The notes: generated by a model not told the origin, from the sequence alone. Positions 1 through 12,751 are shown, counted from the first letter of the stretch. The stretch is 64,000 bases of DNA from Stratiolaelaps scimitus (GCA_019614645.1 JABWDB010000007.1:7887501-7951500); one strand, 5' to 3'. Program-made: numbers and translations.

Positions 1-707
1 AGTGCAGTGGGCAGTGTCGCGCCGTAGACGTCTGGCATCCATGACCACTGCGTCGTGGCACGATTACCTGAATTGCTTTACGCTTGGACACCAGATTCTT
101 GCTTTTCCTTCGTCGGGATATCTAAATTTGATTGTGTTGCTAGGCGATAAGCCTGAGGCTTACTGTAAACGACCGCACAGCTCTTAGAAGCACATAATGT
201 TTCATGTAATTTTAACACATAATCCCTGATGCATTTGTCTTAGGACGATTAGCAAAAAAAAAACTGAGTGTTCTAGGTAGATTTTCTTTACATTGAAAAG
301 TTCAGTGGAAGTAACAGGAATACCGGTCACAAGTTGGGTTAAGTGTCGAACTTGCAATCGTGCGCTGGGACCACCTGCATTTTCTCGAAATTCCTCATTG
401 CGCCTCGGGCAGCCGTCAGCGGGAATTCATTATTGCTTACAAGTTCTGCTGTAGTGGAAAAGCGCATTATTGTACCATCCGCGTACAGGCTTTGAAAATG
501 CTCGCACGTGGGGACGGGCTACGGGTGAAATTTGCATTAAGACTTCAGGCATTTTTTCGTCTTAATCATTTTAATATATCGATCAATGATTGACAGGTAC
601 ATGGCTGACGTATTACTGGTAATGTGACTTGCTATGACTATACGTGTTCGTATACTCGTACAGTTTGCGTCGCGGTGACTGCCCGATTAACTCTCTGGCT
701 CTCCCAA

Positions 708-727
708 ATATATATATATATATATAT
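708..727. repeat. (TA)n microsatellite
   Basis: Pure AT alternation of 20 bases. Confidence 0.95.
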
Positions 728-1183
728 GCGGAGAGATAGAGAGGAGAGGCTGTTCGAAGAATTGCCATGATACATATCTACTCATCGTGAATATTGATGG
801 AGTGAATTTATTTGTGATGAATTCAAATCGCCTTCGGCTGTTCCGCCTCAGAGAGAGGCTGCTGCGTGCTATTCTAGCAAGTTGGCAATTTTATTCGTTC
901 GGTTGTCGGCTTCTCGTTTACCGACTACATCGTTACTAAGTCTGAAGTTAAAGCATGGCACGTGTTTGATGAAAGCACGTATTCAGGGGAGGGGCTACGT
1001 CGGTAAAGACGGGACGAAACGTCGGCGACGGGGATATTTAGAAGAGCCGAAGTTTCTCGGCACGTCTCTATTCTAGGCCTAGAAAAATCGGTTTGGGAAA
1101 ACAGAAATGAAGGGGTCTGAATTGATCGAATTTACGTGTAGCGTCAATTATGACGAATCACCAAGCATTAGGTAATTAAATTG

Positions 1184-1206
1184 TTATTATTATTATTATT
1201 ATTATA
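1184..1206 (+). repeat. (TTA)n microsatellite
   Basis: Seven or more uninterrupted TTA units. Confidence 0.9.
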
Positions 1207-1981
1207 CTTTTAAAGTGGTAGTATTTGTTCATTGCAAAACGAGTAAACTACGAATGCTGATATATATGTATACGATGTGTGTACATACCTATCTCATCAT
1301 AGCAGCGAACACGAATTGGCTGAATTTCATCGTTCAATTCTGCGCTGAGATATACTGAGAACGATTGGGAGCTTGCAGCTGTGCCGCTCTATCTACTACA
1401 GCGTGGCAATATGGAGCCTTTGAATACCCTGCGCACGTCCATGTGGAGCATGATTCAGCTATGTCAACAATCGCCACACAGTCTGCCGAACGTATTAATA
1501 AGAGTATATATATACATTTATGAAATCTCTCTCGATGGCACCGCATTAGAATCAATATATTTTCAGTGAGTTCGATGGCGGCGGCGGCGGTGGAGTTAGA
1601 ACGGTCTCCTTTCCGTCCTGCCAGAACAATTCCTCCGTCTGCCGACCACGTTGTTCCTGTCGCGGCAGCGATTCTCCCTGTCAAACGGCCGACGATCGAG
1701 GCACTCCTGTTCGCTTCAAACGACTGCTGTTATATCGTTGTCAACAATGGGCCTTCGAGACGAGAGCCCACTGTTGCGGGCATAAGACAAGAAGATGGTA
1801 ACTACCACAGAGGTCCCCTCAGACAGGAATATCCTCGGTGACGTTTGGCCATATCCGTCGTAGCGGTTGTCTATCTATCCGCTATTGACTGCAGAGTGTC
1901 CGTCTAGGTGTCGCTACCACTCTCACGCTGTCTAGCCGGTGCACGGCTGCAGCTCGGGCCGGGCACGCCGGGTTCGTTAGG

Positions 1982-2054
1982 ATGGCGGCGATTCTGCTCG
2001 ATTCGACGCGCACGGGGTGCACGAGGGCGAGCGTTGCCTTGTTGCTAGTTGTTC
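1982..2054 (+). CDS. Possible first coding exon with a signal-like N-terminus; weak
   Basis: An ATG at 1982 follows about 130 bases of GC- and CpG-rich sequence that resembles a 5-prime leader. The frame gives MAAILLDSTRTGCTRASVAL and then LLVV, after which GTAAGTGG begins at 2055. The base before the donor is C, so the donor is not optimal. The hydrophobic end could be part of a signal peptide. Netrins start with a signal peptide and this lies on the same strand 20 kb upstream of the netrin exon, but nothing in the sequence links the two. Confidence 0.13.
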
Positions 2055-2949
2055 GTAAGTGGCCTCGGGTGGCTCTGTTGTGCTGGCTCGTTCAGAGACG
2101 AGAATTCGCGGGAGTTGGAAACTTCATGCTGACAACGGTCCTACCATTCAATAGCAGCGGTAGGTGCTATCGGCGGAAAGGGCCTCGTGCAAGCCGCCAT
2201 TCAGGTAGAAACCCCTTCTTCAAGTGGTCACCGACGCGTTGATTCACAGGTTTCCCTCTGACGCCGTCTGATGTGTGCTGGCTATCGCGCCTTCCGCTTG
2301 ATAGCTCCTCGAGCTTTTTGGGACTAAAGTGTTTAGTGCGCTGCACAGACTGCCGACCACATTCGTGAACGTTGTCATGCCACTTAAGGCATACCACCTT
2401 GCTGCTAGGGTTGGTCAGGCATTGTTGCGGCAATCGTGTAATGTCACGTTAGATAGTGAATAGATTTAGCACACCCGTCCGATAGTACGGGACGAAACGA
2501 ATAAGAAAAGCTTTACCTTACAATCACGCCAGTTGTTATATTTCGTTATACTTTAAGGACCCACGTGGCCCCACACCAGGCAATTATCGTGTATGCGATT
2601 CAGCTCAAGATGGGTCACCGGCAAAAGCACGTCTCACTGTAAAATGCGAACTTTCTATTATATTTTCTATACGACGCGTCTATGTATCGATCCCTCGTTT
2701 GTGCTAGTTTCCTAAGTCAAGTCGTCCCGCAGCATTAACCAATGTCTCGTCGACTTGGTTTCCGTCATGACATGCTGATAATATGTCACGACGCTGATCA
2801 TTTCCTGCTCGCTGCGACCACTTACCGCATGCGACCCGGCTGAATCCAAATCATTCTCATCTTCGTATGTTACGTACGCGTGGTATAACGTATGACATCT
2901 TCTACATCTATTAGAACGAATAAGGCGACGAAGATTTCTCTGACGCCAG

Positions 2950-3024
2950 GCGCCCCCCCTGCTTGGCCTATGTTGGGCCTCTTCTCGCCGAGGTCGAACT
3001 GTTGCGGCGGATCGAAGTGGCACG
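2950..3024 (+). CDS. Possible 75-bp exon; weak
   Basis: The acceptor TTTCTCTGACGCCAG (AG at 2948-2949) and the donor CACG/GTGAGT (GT at 3025) flank 75 bp. They are open in a phase-2 symmetric frame reading PPCLAYVGPLLAEVELLRRI and onward. The leucine- and glutamate-rich end could be helical. No family is recognised and the other frames are open too, so this is a low-confidence call. Confidence 0.12.
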
Positions 3025-4342
3025 GTGAGTGCACTCTACGTCATGTCTCTTCTCTGTAGCTAGATGATGATGATGCTTCTGTTGCCGTTGCCATAAACGT
3101 AACGAAAACGAAGTCGCCGTTGAGTTCCGACCTCGGGTCCTGCCCTGGCGGCTCGCCTTTGCGCGCGTATCGAGTCTTCGCGTAGACGCATGAATAAGCA
3201 GCAGGCCTTTCACGAATCATCGGAGTACCTCAAAAGAGATTCGTTTCGACTACGCGCGACGAGCAGAAGACGAGCGCACCTTCGCCTGCTGTTCCTCAAG
3301 GGGGCGGCTGATGGCGCCGACGACTGCCGCACGACGCAATGGTTTTTGGTGTTCCGAGCTGCTGCGAGCTCCGAGCGCATCGTAAGCAGCCAGCAAGTCG
3401 CAACACTTCCCGACGACGCTTTGACGAGATGATTCTCTGAGCAGACGGTAGAAAATCAGGTCGTTTCATCCGCTATGACACTGATAATGTAGATAGGAGG
3501 GGGTAAAACGAGTCAGCTAGTGCTGTATACGACCTAAGTGAAATACAGGAACGAAGACAAGCAACGAACGGAAAGGCAGGACGAGCGCGCCAAGTTTAAG
3601 AGCGTGTTCTACTCCGATCGGCGAGGCGAAAAATTCAATGAAAACCTATATCAAGGAACATAGGCGTATGTTGCGGAAGCCATTCTCGACGGGAACTGTG
3701 TTTCTCGTTTGGTACGGTGTACAGCAGTGCCTTCGATCATCATTTACCGGATGGTGAAGCCAGTATACACATAAGCGTCATTGGCATTGAAAGGGCGGCA
3801 TCTTCAATGAGAGCAGAAGTTTGGGCGAGTCTGCGGCGTTGACGGTGACGGCTATCAGAGGCTAACGATGAATGAGCGCAAATGAGAAGCGTCTTATTAC
3901 TCGACAGAATAGCAAGATTGCCCCTGGGGGGGCACTCGCACAGCGCGCGTGCTGGATATTGTGCCTACAGGCGATTAGCAAGTGACACAGAGAAGTAGAA
4001 CAATGTATTAGTGGGGCTGAAATCCGAAAAGTTGAACGTTGCGTACCTTTTGATTGTGTAATAACATGTTTCTATTGTAGAATGTTCTATTCATTGTCGA
4101 GGAATTAAATATCAAAATATAGTATACGTTTCGTAGTTACACTTTTATTCAGTAGTCCTTGTTCTCTTCATTCCGGCATACGGGTTTTAGCTTCTTCGAA
4201 TCGAAGTGGAATAAATCACTGACAGTGACAACGACATCAGAAGGCCATTGCCGCTAAAGGGCACCACCGAGTGTCCAAGACCCCTGGCATGTATCCATAC
4301 AAACCATAGTGTTGTATGCTAAATGAACATAACAATCTCATG

Positions 4343-4365
4343 AATATATATATATATATATATAT
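4343..4365. repeat. (TA)n microsatellite
   Basis: Pure alternation. It lies about 100 bases from a second array at 4467-4490. Confidence 0.95.
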
Positions 4366-4466
4366 GAACATTCGAATCAAATTCGCCACATTCGCCCCCG
4401 AAACTGACGGGGGTTTTTGATAGACCCGCCCGCAAGCATCAAGTCCAGGCCGACCAGGCAACTCAG

Positions 4467-4490
4467 TATATATATATATATATATATATA
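4467..4490. repeat. (TA)n microsatellite
   Basis: Pure alternation of 24 bases. Confidence 0.95.
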
Positions 4491-6481
4491 GATTCGAGCG
4501 ATTCCTTCTGTAAAAATAGAAACTCTTGGCCACGTGGGCATTTTCGACAACGCCTTCACACAAAAACATAGAGGCGGTTAACGGGGGTGGCGCGATGTGG
4601 GCTGCTCTCAGCAGCCGCTCCGTCGCCAAGCAGCACGAGACAGACTGACGGCGAGTTGTGAAAAACGCTAACCGCATCCTTTGCTACTGGGGCCAGGACA
4701 CAAACAGACATTCAGATAGAATCGAAACAGCTGAACCCCTGCGAAGAGACGACGTACACTATATCAAGCTGTGGTGGTGGCCGTTCGTGCGTACGTTCGT
4801 GCATGCGCAGTTTTGACAACAGCACTGCTGAGCAATGTGATAACTCCTTATCCGAACAAATAAAGTACATCGATGTAATAAATGTTGGTAGCGTCTCCGA
4901 TGTTGCATGCAGTGGTTGCTGTTGTTGTCATCATCGTTGCTGTGACGTTGTTGTGACTGTTTATTTACTCAGGGATTGGGCAGGAACATCTGGCATTCTC
5001 GCTTTTCTTCACTGAAGGCGCGGCGGCAGTAACGACAACAACACCAATAACGACAGCAACGGCAACAACAGGACCACGAGTTACCGCCCAACATTAAGCT
5101 CATTAATCCGCGCGAACTACGTACAGTGAAAAAGCATTGGGTCTCCCGTTGCGGTAACAGCAATCTGTCTTCTTTAACGGGATCGCCGCTGCGCTTGCAC
5201 CGCCAACACATCACGCTGACTTACTCGTGAACGACGGTTCGGCTTTTCGTTGAATCATTATGTGTATACAATACATGATATTAATGTAATAACAATAATA
5301 ACTGCTCGAGAGAAGCCATAATGCTAAATACGTGACGTATATCACTATGGCGCTGTTTTGCTATACATATTGTATGTATATACAATCGTCGTAGAGATCT
5401 TTCGACGTAGAACGAGACGGGACGATATATTGTGCACACAAACGGCGATGATTGCATCGTCTGCAATTTGGCAGCGGTACGCTCTTGACCGTCACTGTAG
5501 GCGAGCAAGACCCTATATTTGCTTATGTGTGCTTCAGTGCATTGTTGTTATGCAATACGTGAATTGAATTGACCGAGACCGGGTAATAGGTGATTTAAGA
5601 GCAAAAGCCAGATCCACACCGATCTAAGCATAATACGAATCGGACTTAACATTTCGCATTGAAGATGTCATGACGAAAATTACCAAGGAGTGGTTGAAAA
5701 TGACCGTTTGAGCAAATCAGCGATACCTTGCAGTTCGGGGGAGACAGACTCGACAACTGCAAAGAACACTGACAGTAGCGAAACCTAGCTATGAATAGAT
5801 TATGATTAATGTTAACCCTAAAGAAATGACTTCATTTAGTGCACCAATTATCGTTAGTTCTTCTAAGCTTCAAAGTGTCATCTGCGGAGGGTTTCCGGGT
5901 TTTTGGAGACGTGCCTACAATTGCAAGCACAGTCCGATTTTGCCTTGTGTGAACCATGCTTCACTGTCCTCGACATCTTCCCTCATTAAAATGGCTCTAT
6001 TGGCTTCTTTCAATTAAAGCTTTCGTTCGCAGTACGCATGAAGCACATACACAATTTGCTTTTTTTTTAAAACTAACCTCTCTCATTCTTTACAGACCCT
6101 CCCCCCCACAACGTTGCGTTCGCACAAATCTATAATCATACTGCACGTACAATTTGCTATTCCCCACCACCACCATCAGCAGCAGCAGCCGAGGATGAAG
6201 TGAATCAACAGCCGAACGAACAGCAGCTTTTGTAGAAGTGATTGTCGACGCTGTTCACCGTTACGGGGCACCGGCAGTTCACTAAACGGCAACTGCTCGT
6301 CGCTACCGACAGAATAGACGACGCTCTCCTCAGTAGGCTCTTTAATTTCTTCGCGGTCTCGTCGTCGACATCGTCATCATCATCATCATGATCACAATCG
6401 TTAGTTTCTTTATCCTTCCACAACTGTCCCGCAACTATCGCAGCCGACGACCATTGCCACCGTTGCAGACGCCGCCGCCGC

Positions 6482-6520
6482 TGTTGTTGTTGTTGTTGTA
6501 TGATTATTATTATTATTATT
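6482..6520 (+). repeat. Compound (GTT)n-(ATT)n microsatellite
   Basis: Six GTT-type units run into six ATT-type units, with only a few bases between. Confidence 0.9.
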
Positions 6521-6728
6521 GGGTTGACGTGAAGCGAATCAAAGTGTAGTAACTAGCGAACTGCAACGGGGAAGGACTTCGCAGTGGCTGAATCACGGAG
6601 GGTGGATACGGATTTGAGCTTTATCTTCACGAACGCATCTATTTTTCTTGTTGTTTCTGCTGCTGCTGCTGCAGTTGTTATTTGCGCTGATACTGCTCTG
6701 GTCCTTGTTGGTGTTGTTTTGCGTCATT

Positions 6729-6760
6729 GTCGTCGTCGTCGTTGTTGTTGTTGTTGTTGT
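6729..6760 (+). repeat. Compound (GTC)n-(GTT)n microsatellite
   Basis: Four GTC units pass directly into about seven GTT units. Confidence 0.9.
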
Positions 6761-7821
6761 GCTTACTGCTGTTTCGAGAGATGTATTACATACAATACAA
6801 CGAGAATAAGTCCCCTCCATCGTGTCCCGTACTCCCACACCAAAAGTGCAGCCAAACCCGAGGTCCGCCCGCCATATTTGCCAAATTGGTAATTGGTCAA
6901 AACGGCCGCCGGTCGCGGTGGTGGTGGTAACAAACGACAGTGTGCTACTAACAATTTACTCCGACTCCTCTTCTCAACTATGACCAACTGACGGGTTCTG
7001 ATTGTTGCTGTTGTTGCTCTAGCTGCTGCTGCTGCTTTTAGCTCCACCATGTGTAGTGTTGTTGCAACAGCGATTTAAGTAGAAGAAGAAAGCAAGAAGG
7101 AGATGATATCGGCGGTGGCGACGGGCGGACGAGGACGGTGAGACGGGGCTGAAGCTAACAGCAAAAGCATCAACCGCACCGTTTGGCTACCAGCCCGTTA
7201 AGGCTATTGCTGTATTAGTTGCCCTTATTATTGTTGCTGTTGTATATTAGCGGTGATGATCGCGGTGGGACAGGTAATAATAGCGACGTTGTGACTGGCA
7301 CAAGAGCGTGGTCGGGGAGCCCGCAGATCGTTGCAAATGACTCGAAATCTTAGTGATTCTCTCGTTTAGATTGAGAGAGAGAGAGAAACAGAGAGAACGA
7401 TAATGAGAGTGATTCAGACCTGTCAGCTGAATTTCACACGGAGATCGTTGTATTTATCATTTCGAAACAACATTACACGCATACATGTATGTGTGTAATA
7501 TATATATATGTCGTGATTATTATTCTGCATGGATTGTATAATAGCGCCGATACGCTTTTTCCACTTGAGAATTACCACCAATTATGTTTCTGTCTGGTCC
7601 ACTATTTTTGCGCGTACTCATATTGTCGTTGGGTTATTTACCATTATGCTCTTGCTTGGCATGTTCAATCCGGACTACTCGTCTAAGTTACAGTAGTTAT
7701 CAGTGCGAGGTGTTTACTCAGCATATCCTTGTTCGTTTGTCTCTTGAGCACACATCGACTAACGCAAATACATTTATTTGCATAGGTGCTGTATGTAGAT
7801 AAGCTTGCGGCTTGCTCTTAC

Positions 7822-7925
7822 CCATGAATCTATTATACGACACGACGCGATATCCTTGTCAAGGTTTGTTGTTGTTCGACAGTTCGCCTGTCCTCGTGGT
7901 TGACGGACATCTTTATCTTTGTCTG
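7822..7925 (-). CDS. Possible minus-strand exon; weak
   Basis: On the minus strand TTCATGG/GTAAGAGC is a strong donor (GT at 7821-7820). The frame above it is open back to candidate acceptors at about 7926-7933 and reads DKDKDVRQPRGQANC, then LDKDIASCRIIDSW. The composition is rich in charged residues and looks protein-like. The acceptor lacks a good pyrimidine tract and no partner exon was found. Confidence 0.13.
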
Positions 7926-8081
7926 CTGATACCTACAATTAGTGTCATTCGGCACAGTGTAGCATGCTTTCTCCAAGTCTCATTACCAGCATGCGAGTGG
8001 TTCTGCTGAAGATGCAGAGCGCGAGACTGGTGAACTGTCGACGAGGGACAAGTACAAGGATATATGCCTCGGAGACTGCGA

Positions 8082-8102
8082 CCGCCGCCGCCGCCGCCGC
8101 CA
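8082..8102 (+). repeat. (CCG)n microsatellite
   Basis: About six CCG triplets in a row. Confidence 0.85.
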
Positions 8103-8263
8103 ATCTGGCAACATGACGATGCTGTCAGAAAGCCGGGCGGCCAGCGATCCAGGCGAACTATCGCAGGCGACGAATTCGCATACGATACCCTCAATCAAGC
8201 ATTCCCCGTTGTTTAGTCTTGTTCGGTCAGGGGGCCTTTCTGGTTGTTGTTGTTGTTGTTGGC

Positions 8264-8307
8264 CACGACGGCGGTGACGGCGGCGGCGGTGACGGCGGCG
8301 GCGGTGG
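8264..8307 (+). repeat. GC-rich minisatellite of about 15-bp units
   Basis: Units close to GGCGGTGACGGCGGC recur in tandem, immediately after a (TTG)n run at about 8246-8260. Confidence 0.7.
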
Positions 8308-9882
8308 CAATACCAACACCTAACATCTCATCAGCCATAGCCGTTGCATCCGTCAGCTTAGCTGTTACTGATTCGGATCATGCCACACGCAATGTATCCG
8401 TGCTCTACAATCCTACAATGCAGGGCTAGCTGCATGCAGTTGACAGTTACCACCCTGTTACCAACTAAGCCTCGCACACACGCGGTTGGAAGGGGGAGTG
8501 CACAGACCACGAATCGCAGCGAATGAACATGTCGGCCGTCGGCACCGCCACCATCTTCGCCAGGGAATAGTTCACGGCATATGAAAATGGAGCCTAGGAC
8601 CACACCAAGAGAGGAGATGGGACGAGAATGACATGGTCGTCGGATGGCCTCACTGCTCGAGGCCCGGAGATCTCTCTCCTTAACAGTCCTGTAGATCGTT
8701 CGTTGCGTAGGGAACCGCAGCAAAAGGAGAAGCTGTAACCGGGTGAATCAATGAGTGTATGAGGGTGGCCGACAGCGGGCGCAGATCGATGTTGTGCTTA
8801 CGTTGTAATCTTAGCATTGGTAGCAGGCAGGAACACACTCACACACGCACGCATGCCCGATCACCTGTGGGTGGCTCAGAAGAGAGCAGCTTGAGATTTG
8901 GCTATCGATTCTTGTTAGTCGTCTGCGTTGTCTCAATTCCGAGTGTGGTCTCTGAATGAGTGAGTATGTGTATGTGTGTATATGTCTGACTGCTTGTGCT
9001 ACACCTATGAATGAGCAAGACCTTTTCTCGATGCGTATAGCGACGTTATAAGCAAGCCCCCTACTGTCGATGTGTCTAACGACATGCTCTGATGCCTGTC
9101 GACTCTCGCCTGTCATCCGGATGGCGATGTCAGCATGGGCAGCATGACAATATCATTTGGTACGGTGCTAGGTATAACCAGTGTCACAGTGGTAACAACA
9201 TGAAGTTCAGTGAAAAAGATAGATCCAGAGGGAGAGAGAAAAAGAGAATGATATAGAGAGATTGTAAAAAATGCCGACAGCTGCTCATGGGACGAAAACA
9301 TCAAAACATAGCGCAGATTCGTTCAGCGCCGCTTCGATTAGCGGGCGTAGCGTGCGTGTGACAAATACGTACGGAGTAACTGATGTTATAGAAAAATCTG
9401 GCAAAGACGCGACTTGGCATTATAATGACCAATAAAAAACAATTATTATTAGTGTTATAAAATATATATGCCATTGAAGGTATCGAGGTATAAATCAAGT
9501 AATCTCACACATATTCTATTATAGTTGGCCCTCAAGAGATGTGAGGCTCTCATTGATGTCACTAATTATGTCCCGCGTTAAGTAAACATACATATAGGAT
9601 GGCCAGAACATAAGTGTTGAGATTGTGTTTATCCACCACCAATATAATAATTATTCTGAATTTCATCTAGCTGTTTTCTTCGAGAACTTGATGAAAATCG
9701 GACTTCAACCTCGCCGGCTGGCTGGCCAGTTTTTAGTGCGCCGGATCGAACTCTAGTACTCGAGAATTTAGAACACACTTACATAAATAAATCGTTGTTG
9801 AATGCTCATTCGAAACAAGCAGCCTTATTCAAGAGCCACTTGTATGTATAATACGAGTGGCGTATATCTATTGCATAATATA

Positions 9883-9912
9883 TTAGGTTGACCCGAAAAT
9901 AATGAGACTCAT
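9883..9912 (+). repeat. Left terminal inverted repeat of the mariner-like element
   Basis: It opens with TTAGGTTG, then a spacer, then AATAATGAGACTCAT. The reverse complement of the right end has the same opening and AATAATGAGACACAT. The two ends differ by about five bases of length in the spacer and one substitution. The transposase would bind here. Confidence 0.85.
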
Positions 9913-10077
9913 GTCGTCTTGCGGCGAATTCTTATTCTTGGCCGGTTTGAATTCAAATTTGGCGGGTAGTGAGACACAACAATTAGTAAGCTGGCGGCGC
10001 AAAAGCCGCTAGCATTCGGCTTTGGTTGGGCGTACGAAATGGCAATCGCCGAAGCAGGTCCCTCAGACTTGCATTTT

Positions 10078-10993
10078 TTCAAGAAAAGTGTCAGGTTTAT
10101 TATTCAAAAAAACAAATGTTTGGCTGAAATCCATGGAAGGTTGGTTAGCGTGCACGGCCATAATGCCCTGAATCGACGACAGGTGTGCCGTTGGTGCGTT
10201 TAGGTAAGGCTGCTGGGACATTAATAAACATCGAGGGCGCCCACTCCTTCCCGAATCTCGACGAACGGATCGAGATAATCGTAAGAGCTTTTGAGCAAAC
10301 AAAGCTTGGTCATTGACGACTTTGTCGGCTAGAATTTGCGTGCCTCGAGAAACATGTCGTCGAATTATTAAAAATAATCTGAGGATGCAGATAAAAGTGC
10401 AAAATGGGTCCCTCATTAACTCGGTCCTGGCCAACTGAAAATGCGTGAGGCGTGTTGTACCGTTGCAGTGGACGAGACATGGGTCAGCCTGTATAGGAGA
10501 CCGGAAAAAGATCAAGTGAAACAGTGGCTACGACCAGGTGAACAGGCAATGGCGGTAGCAGAACTAGGTAGAATCGAGCCTAAAGTTATGGTAGCACTTG
10601 ACATGGATTTCAACGGAATTCGCTACTACGAGATTTTGGGCCCAAAAGAAAAAATGGACTCGGCTCAATATCTCGAGTTCTTGAAAGGACTCATGAATAA
10701 TTAGCATGGCGATAGGAAGCACCGAGTGTGGCCGCTCGAGGACAATGCTAGGGCACATCGTAGCAATGAAATTACGTCCTGGCTTAAGGTCAACAAGATT
10801 GAGCGATGGCATCACCCACCCCTATTCTCCCGATTTAAGCCCGTCTGGCTATGGTTGCTTCCATCTATTAGAGAGGGCGATAGGTGGCGAAAGGTATGCA
10901 AACATCGAGTTACTCCGAGAGGCCTTAAATATCGAAGTTATAAGTAATAGAAATGGTGCATACCCAGCCGTCAGAAGGCTGCCAGAACTCTGA
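10078..10993 (+). pseudogene. Mariner transposase pseudogene (DD34D family), broken
   Basis: The helix-turn-helix part is legible at about 10078-10203 (AEIHGRLVSVHG followed by RRQVCRWC) before the frame breaks. From 10203 to 10440 the frame contains several stops. The catalytic core resumes at 10441. VDETWV holds the first catalytic Asp and is followed by a typical PGEQ segment. An in-frame TAG lies at 10702-10704. The second Asp is in EDNARAH near 10740. A single-base shift in the C-rich run near 10815-10820 moves the reading to another frame, where PSGYGCF replaces the usual PS/TDY motif. The third catalytic Asp is therefore Gly, while the spacing of about 34 residues is kept. All of this indicates an old, inactive copy. 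The 150-residue open frame on the opposite strand (10063-10515) is a shadow. Confidence 0.88.
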
Positions 10994-11063
10994 GACCAAT
11001 GTAGAAATAAAAGAAGTGCATACATTTAGCTCATACTAAAAAAATCTTTGTTTTAACTTCTGT

Positions 11064-11088
11064 ATGTGTCTCATTATTCACAACCTAA
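11064..11088 (-). repeat. Right terminal inverted repeat of the mariner-like element
   Basis: Read on the minus strand it begins TTAGGTTG and continues with AATAATGAGACACAT. It pairs with the left end and is followed outside by the TA duplication. Confidence 0.85.
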
Positions 11089-12605
11089 TATAATGAAAAG
11101 AAACTGTTTCCACTCGGGAATACCATATCGTCTTTGCTGGTCGGCATATTACTAAATATTATAGAAATGGCCGGTCGTGAAATACGTTCCTCGTTCCATC
11201 TGCGGTCATTATAATAGCCATCGATCACTGATGAAGTCATTTTACAAACCTACTATATGGTCATTATTATTATTACTCCATCTTACAACTTTATCCTATC
11301 CCAATGCAACAGCTACGAACATTTACATATTTCCCCTTTTTACAGGAGAGTTACCCGTGGTGCCTCTCCCACAGAATCATTTTTTCTTGTCTTTCCTTTC
11401 TGGTTATTGCTTTTTAACTAAATCTCCTCCTTTGTGTCTAAATCCCATTGCGACCGGTTCATCACCCAGTCGTCCACTTAAGTTATATTGGCCTGCAGGA
11501 GTAGGCACGCCCAGAGACCTCCTCCCGTACACAACAGCTACTGAACAACTTTCACCCAAGTAGTCAAACACCGAGACACACATCAGTACATCTACTTTCA
11601 CGCACGCACACCACATACCACCAGATCTTCAAACCATTGCCACCAGCGTAAGACCCTTTGTAGTAGACCGCTGTTGCTTCCCATTAGTGCTGCTGCTGCT
11701 GCTGTCGCTGCTGTTGTTGTTTGTTCTCCTATTGCTGTGTTGCTCGTCCCTTAAGCGGCCGTTGTCTTCGATGGGTGGGGTGGGTGTATATAGCCTCCGT
11801 TCACCTCTGGCCAGCTTCGCAGCACCTCAATGCCGGGCCCCAGTTTGCGTGCTCCTTGACGAGCGCTTTGTGCCCGAGATTTATTCCTCTCCCAAGCCAA
11901 TTTTCCCTCTCAGTGTCGTCCGTCCTCCATTAAGTCACATTCTGCCTCCGTATCTCTCTATCGGTGAGTCCATCCTCTCGGAACCCAGCCCACGTACGTT
12001 CAGCTATTGGGCGGCGGCTATTTGTCGCTGGTTTTCGTACTATTGCTGCTGCTGCTGCCGCTGACTCTGTTTCTAGCGCGGTCGTCGTTCTACGACGGCT
12101 GTTGCTGTGTAATCTCGCGGCTATCGGCATCGTCCACGTAACGAATACTCAGGCGGCATCGCGGTTATACGTCCACAAACGATCCGTCGTCGCTCTCCCT
12201 CTCCCGTCTTACAGCCACCGCCACCGCCGCTCTACAGCCATAGCTACACGATTACTACTTCACTATTCTGCGACGACCACTACTGGTTGTGCTAGTGATG
12301 AATCGCTTCGTGGTTGTACAGAGTAAGTGGCGCTCGTGGAGGTATCTCTTCTCCTTGTCGTTGTCGTTGCTGTTGTTGTCCATCGATCGGCCACAACGGC
12401 CGGCCGGCCGACCGACCGACGGACAGACTTATCAGGAGGGAGGGGCGGCCGTACACGCGGACGGATTGACAGGCAGTCACTAGCCAACAGGAGATCAGTG
12501 GCTGTTGCTGCTAACGTTAGCTCCGCTAACCGCAGCGGCGATGAGTGCGCCGACGCCGATAAGCAAACAGAGATTAATGTCGCCCGTCTGCTCGCACTGG
12601 TTCCA

Positions 12606-12630
12606 CCGGCGGCGGCGGCGGCGGCGGCAG
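12606..12630 (+). repeat. (GGC)n microsatellite
   Basis: About eight GGC units in a GC-rich block. They would encode alanine, glycine or proline runs, depending on frame and strand. Confidence 0.9.
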
Positions 12631-12751
12631 CAGTAGTTGTAGTAGCGGAGGTGCAGAGAATACAAAGAAATAAAGAAATAACGGAGCCTCACTCTTCACT
12701 GTTTTGTTTCTTTCACCGACTTTGCTCACGTTGATGCTGCTGCTGTTGCTG

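Larger units (their letters stand above)
1..1981. other. No gene recognised
   Basis: Anonymous sequence with the microsatellites listed separately. The last 130 bases before 1982 are GC- and CpG-rich and could be a 5-prime leader. The frames around 1334-1841 depend on a GGC run and oppose each other on both strands. Confidence 0.5.
3025..9880. other. Gene-poor, repeat-rich stretch
   Basis: Apart from one weak minus-strand exon candidate at 7.82-7.93 kb, I see no coding signal. Triplet repeats cluster at 6.48-7.05 and 8.08-8.31 kb. A GA-rich run lies near 7373-7390. The short hydrophobic frames at 7.49-8.01 kb are AT- and T-rich products without domain signals. Confidence 0.5.
9883..11088 (+). 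mobile_element. Mariner-like DNA transposon, full length but inactive
   Basis: The element is about 1.2 kb, the usual mariner size. It begins TTAGGTTG and ends CAACCTAA, with a TA on each side (9881-9882 and 11089-11090) that fits the TA target duplication of the Tc1/mariner superfamily. Between the ends lies a decayed DD34D-type transposase on the plus strand. The 5-prime half carries several stops, the 3-prime half has an in-frame TAG and a one-base frame change, and one catalytic Asp is replaced, so it cannot move itself. It might still be a substrate for a related active transposase. I do not assign a subfamily: the ends are not identical to the irritans, mauritiana or mellifera ends I know. 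Confidence 0.9.

Noticed and set aside
4237..4677. Frame with YIYIYI runs, and similar ones at the other (TA)n arrays
   Set aside because: The runs are direct translations of TA microsatellites.
9745..9760. Minus-strand GAGTTCGATCC resembling a tRNA B box
   Set aside because: The flanking bases do not form a T-arm stem and there is no A box at the right distance.
10063..10515. 150-residue minus-strand frame inside the mariner
   Set aside because: It is the antisense shadow of the decayed transposase.
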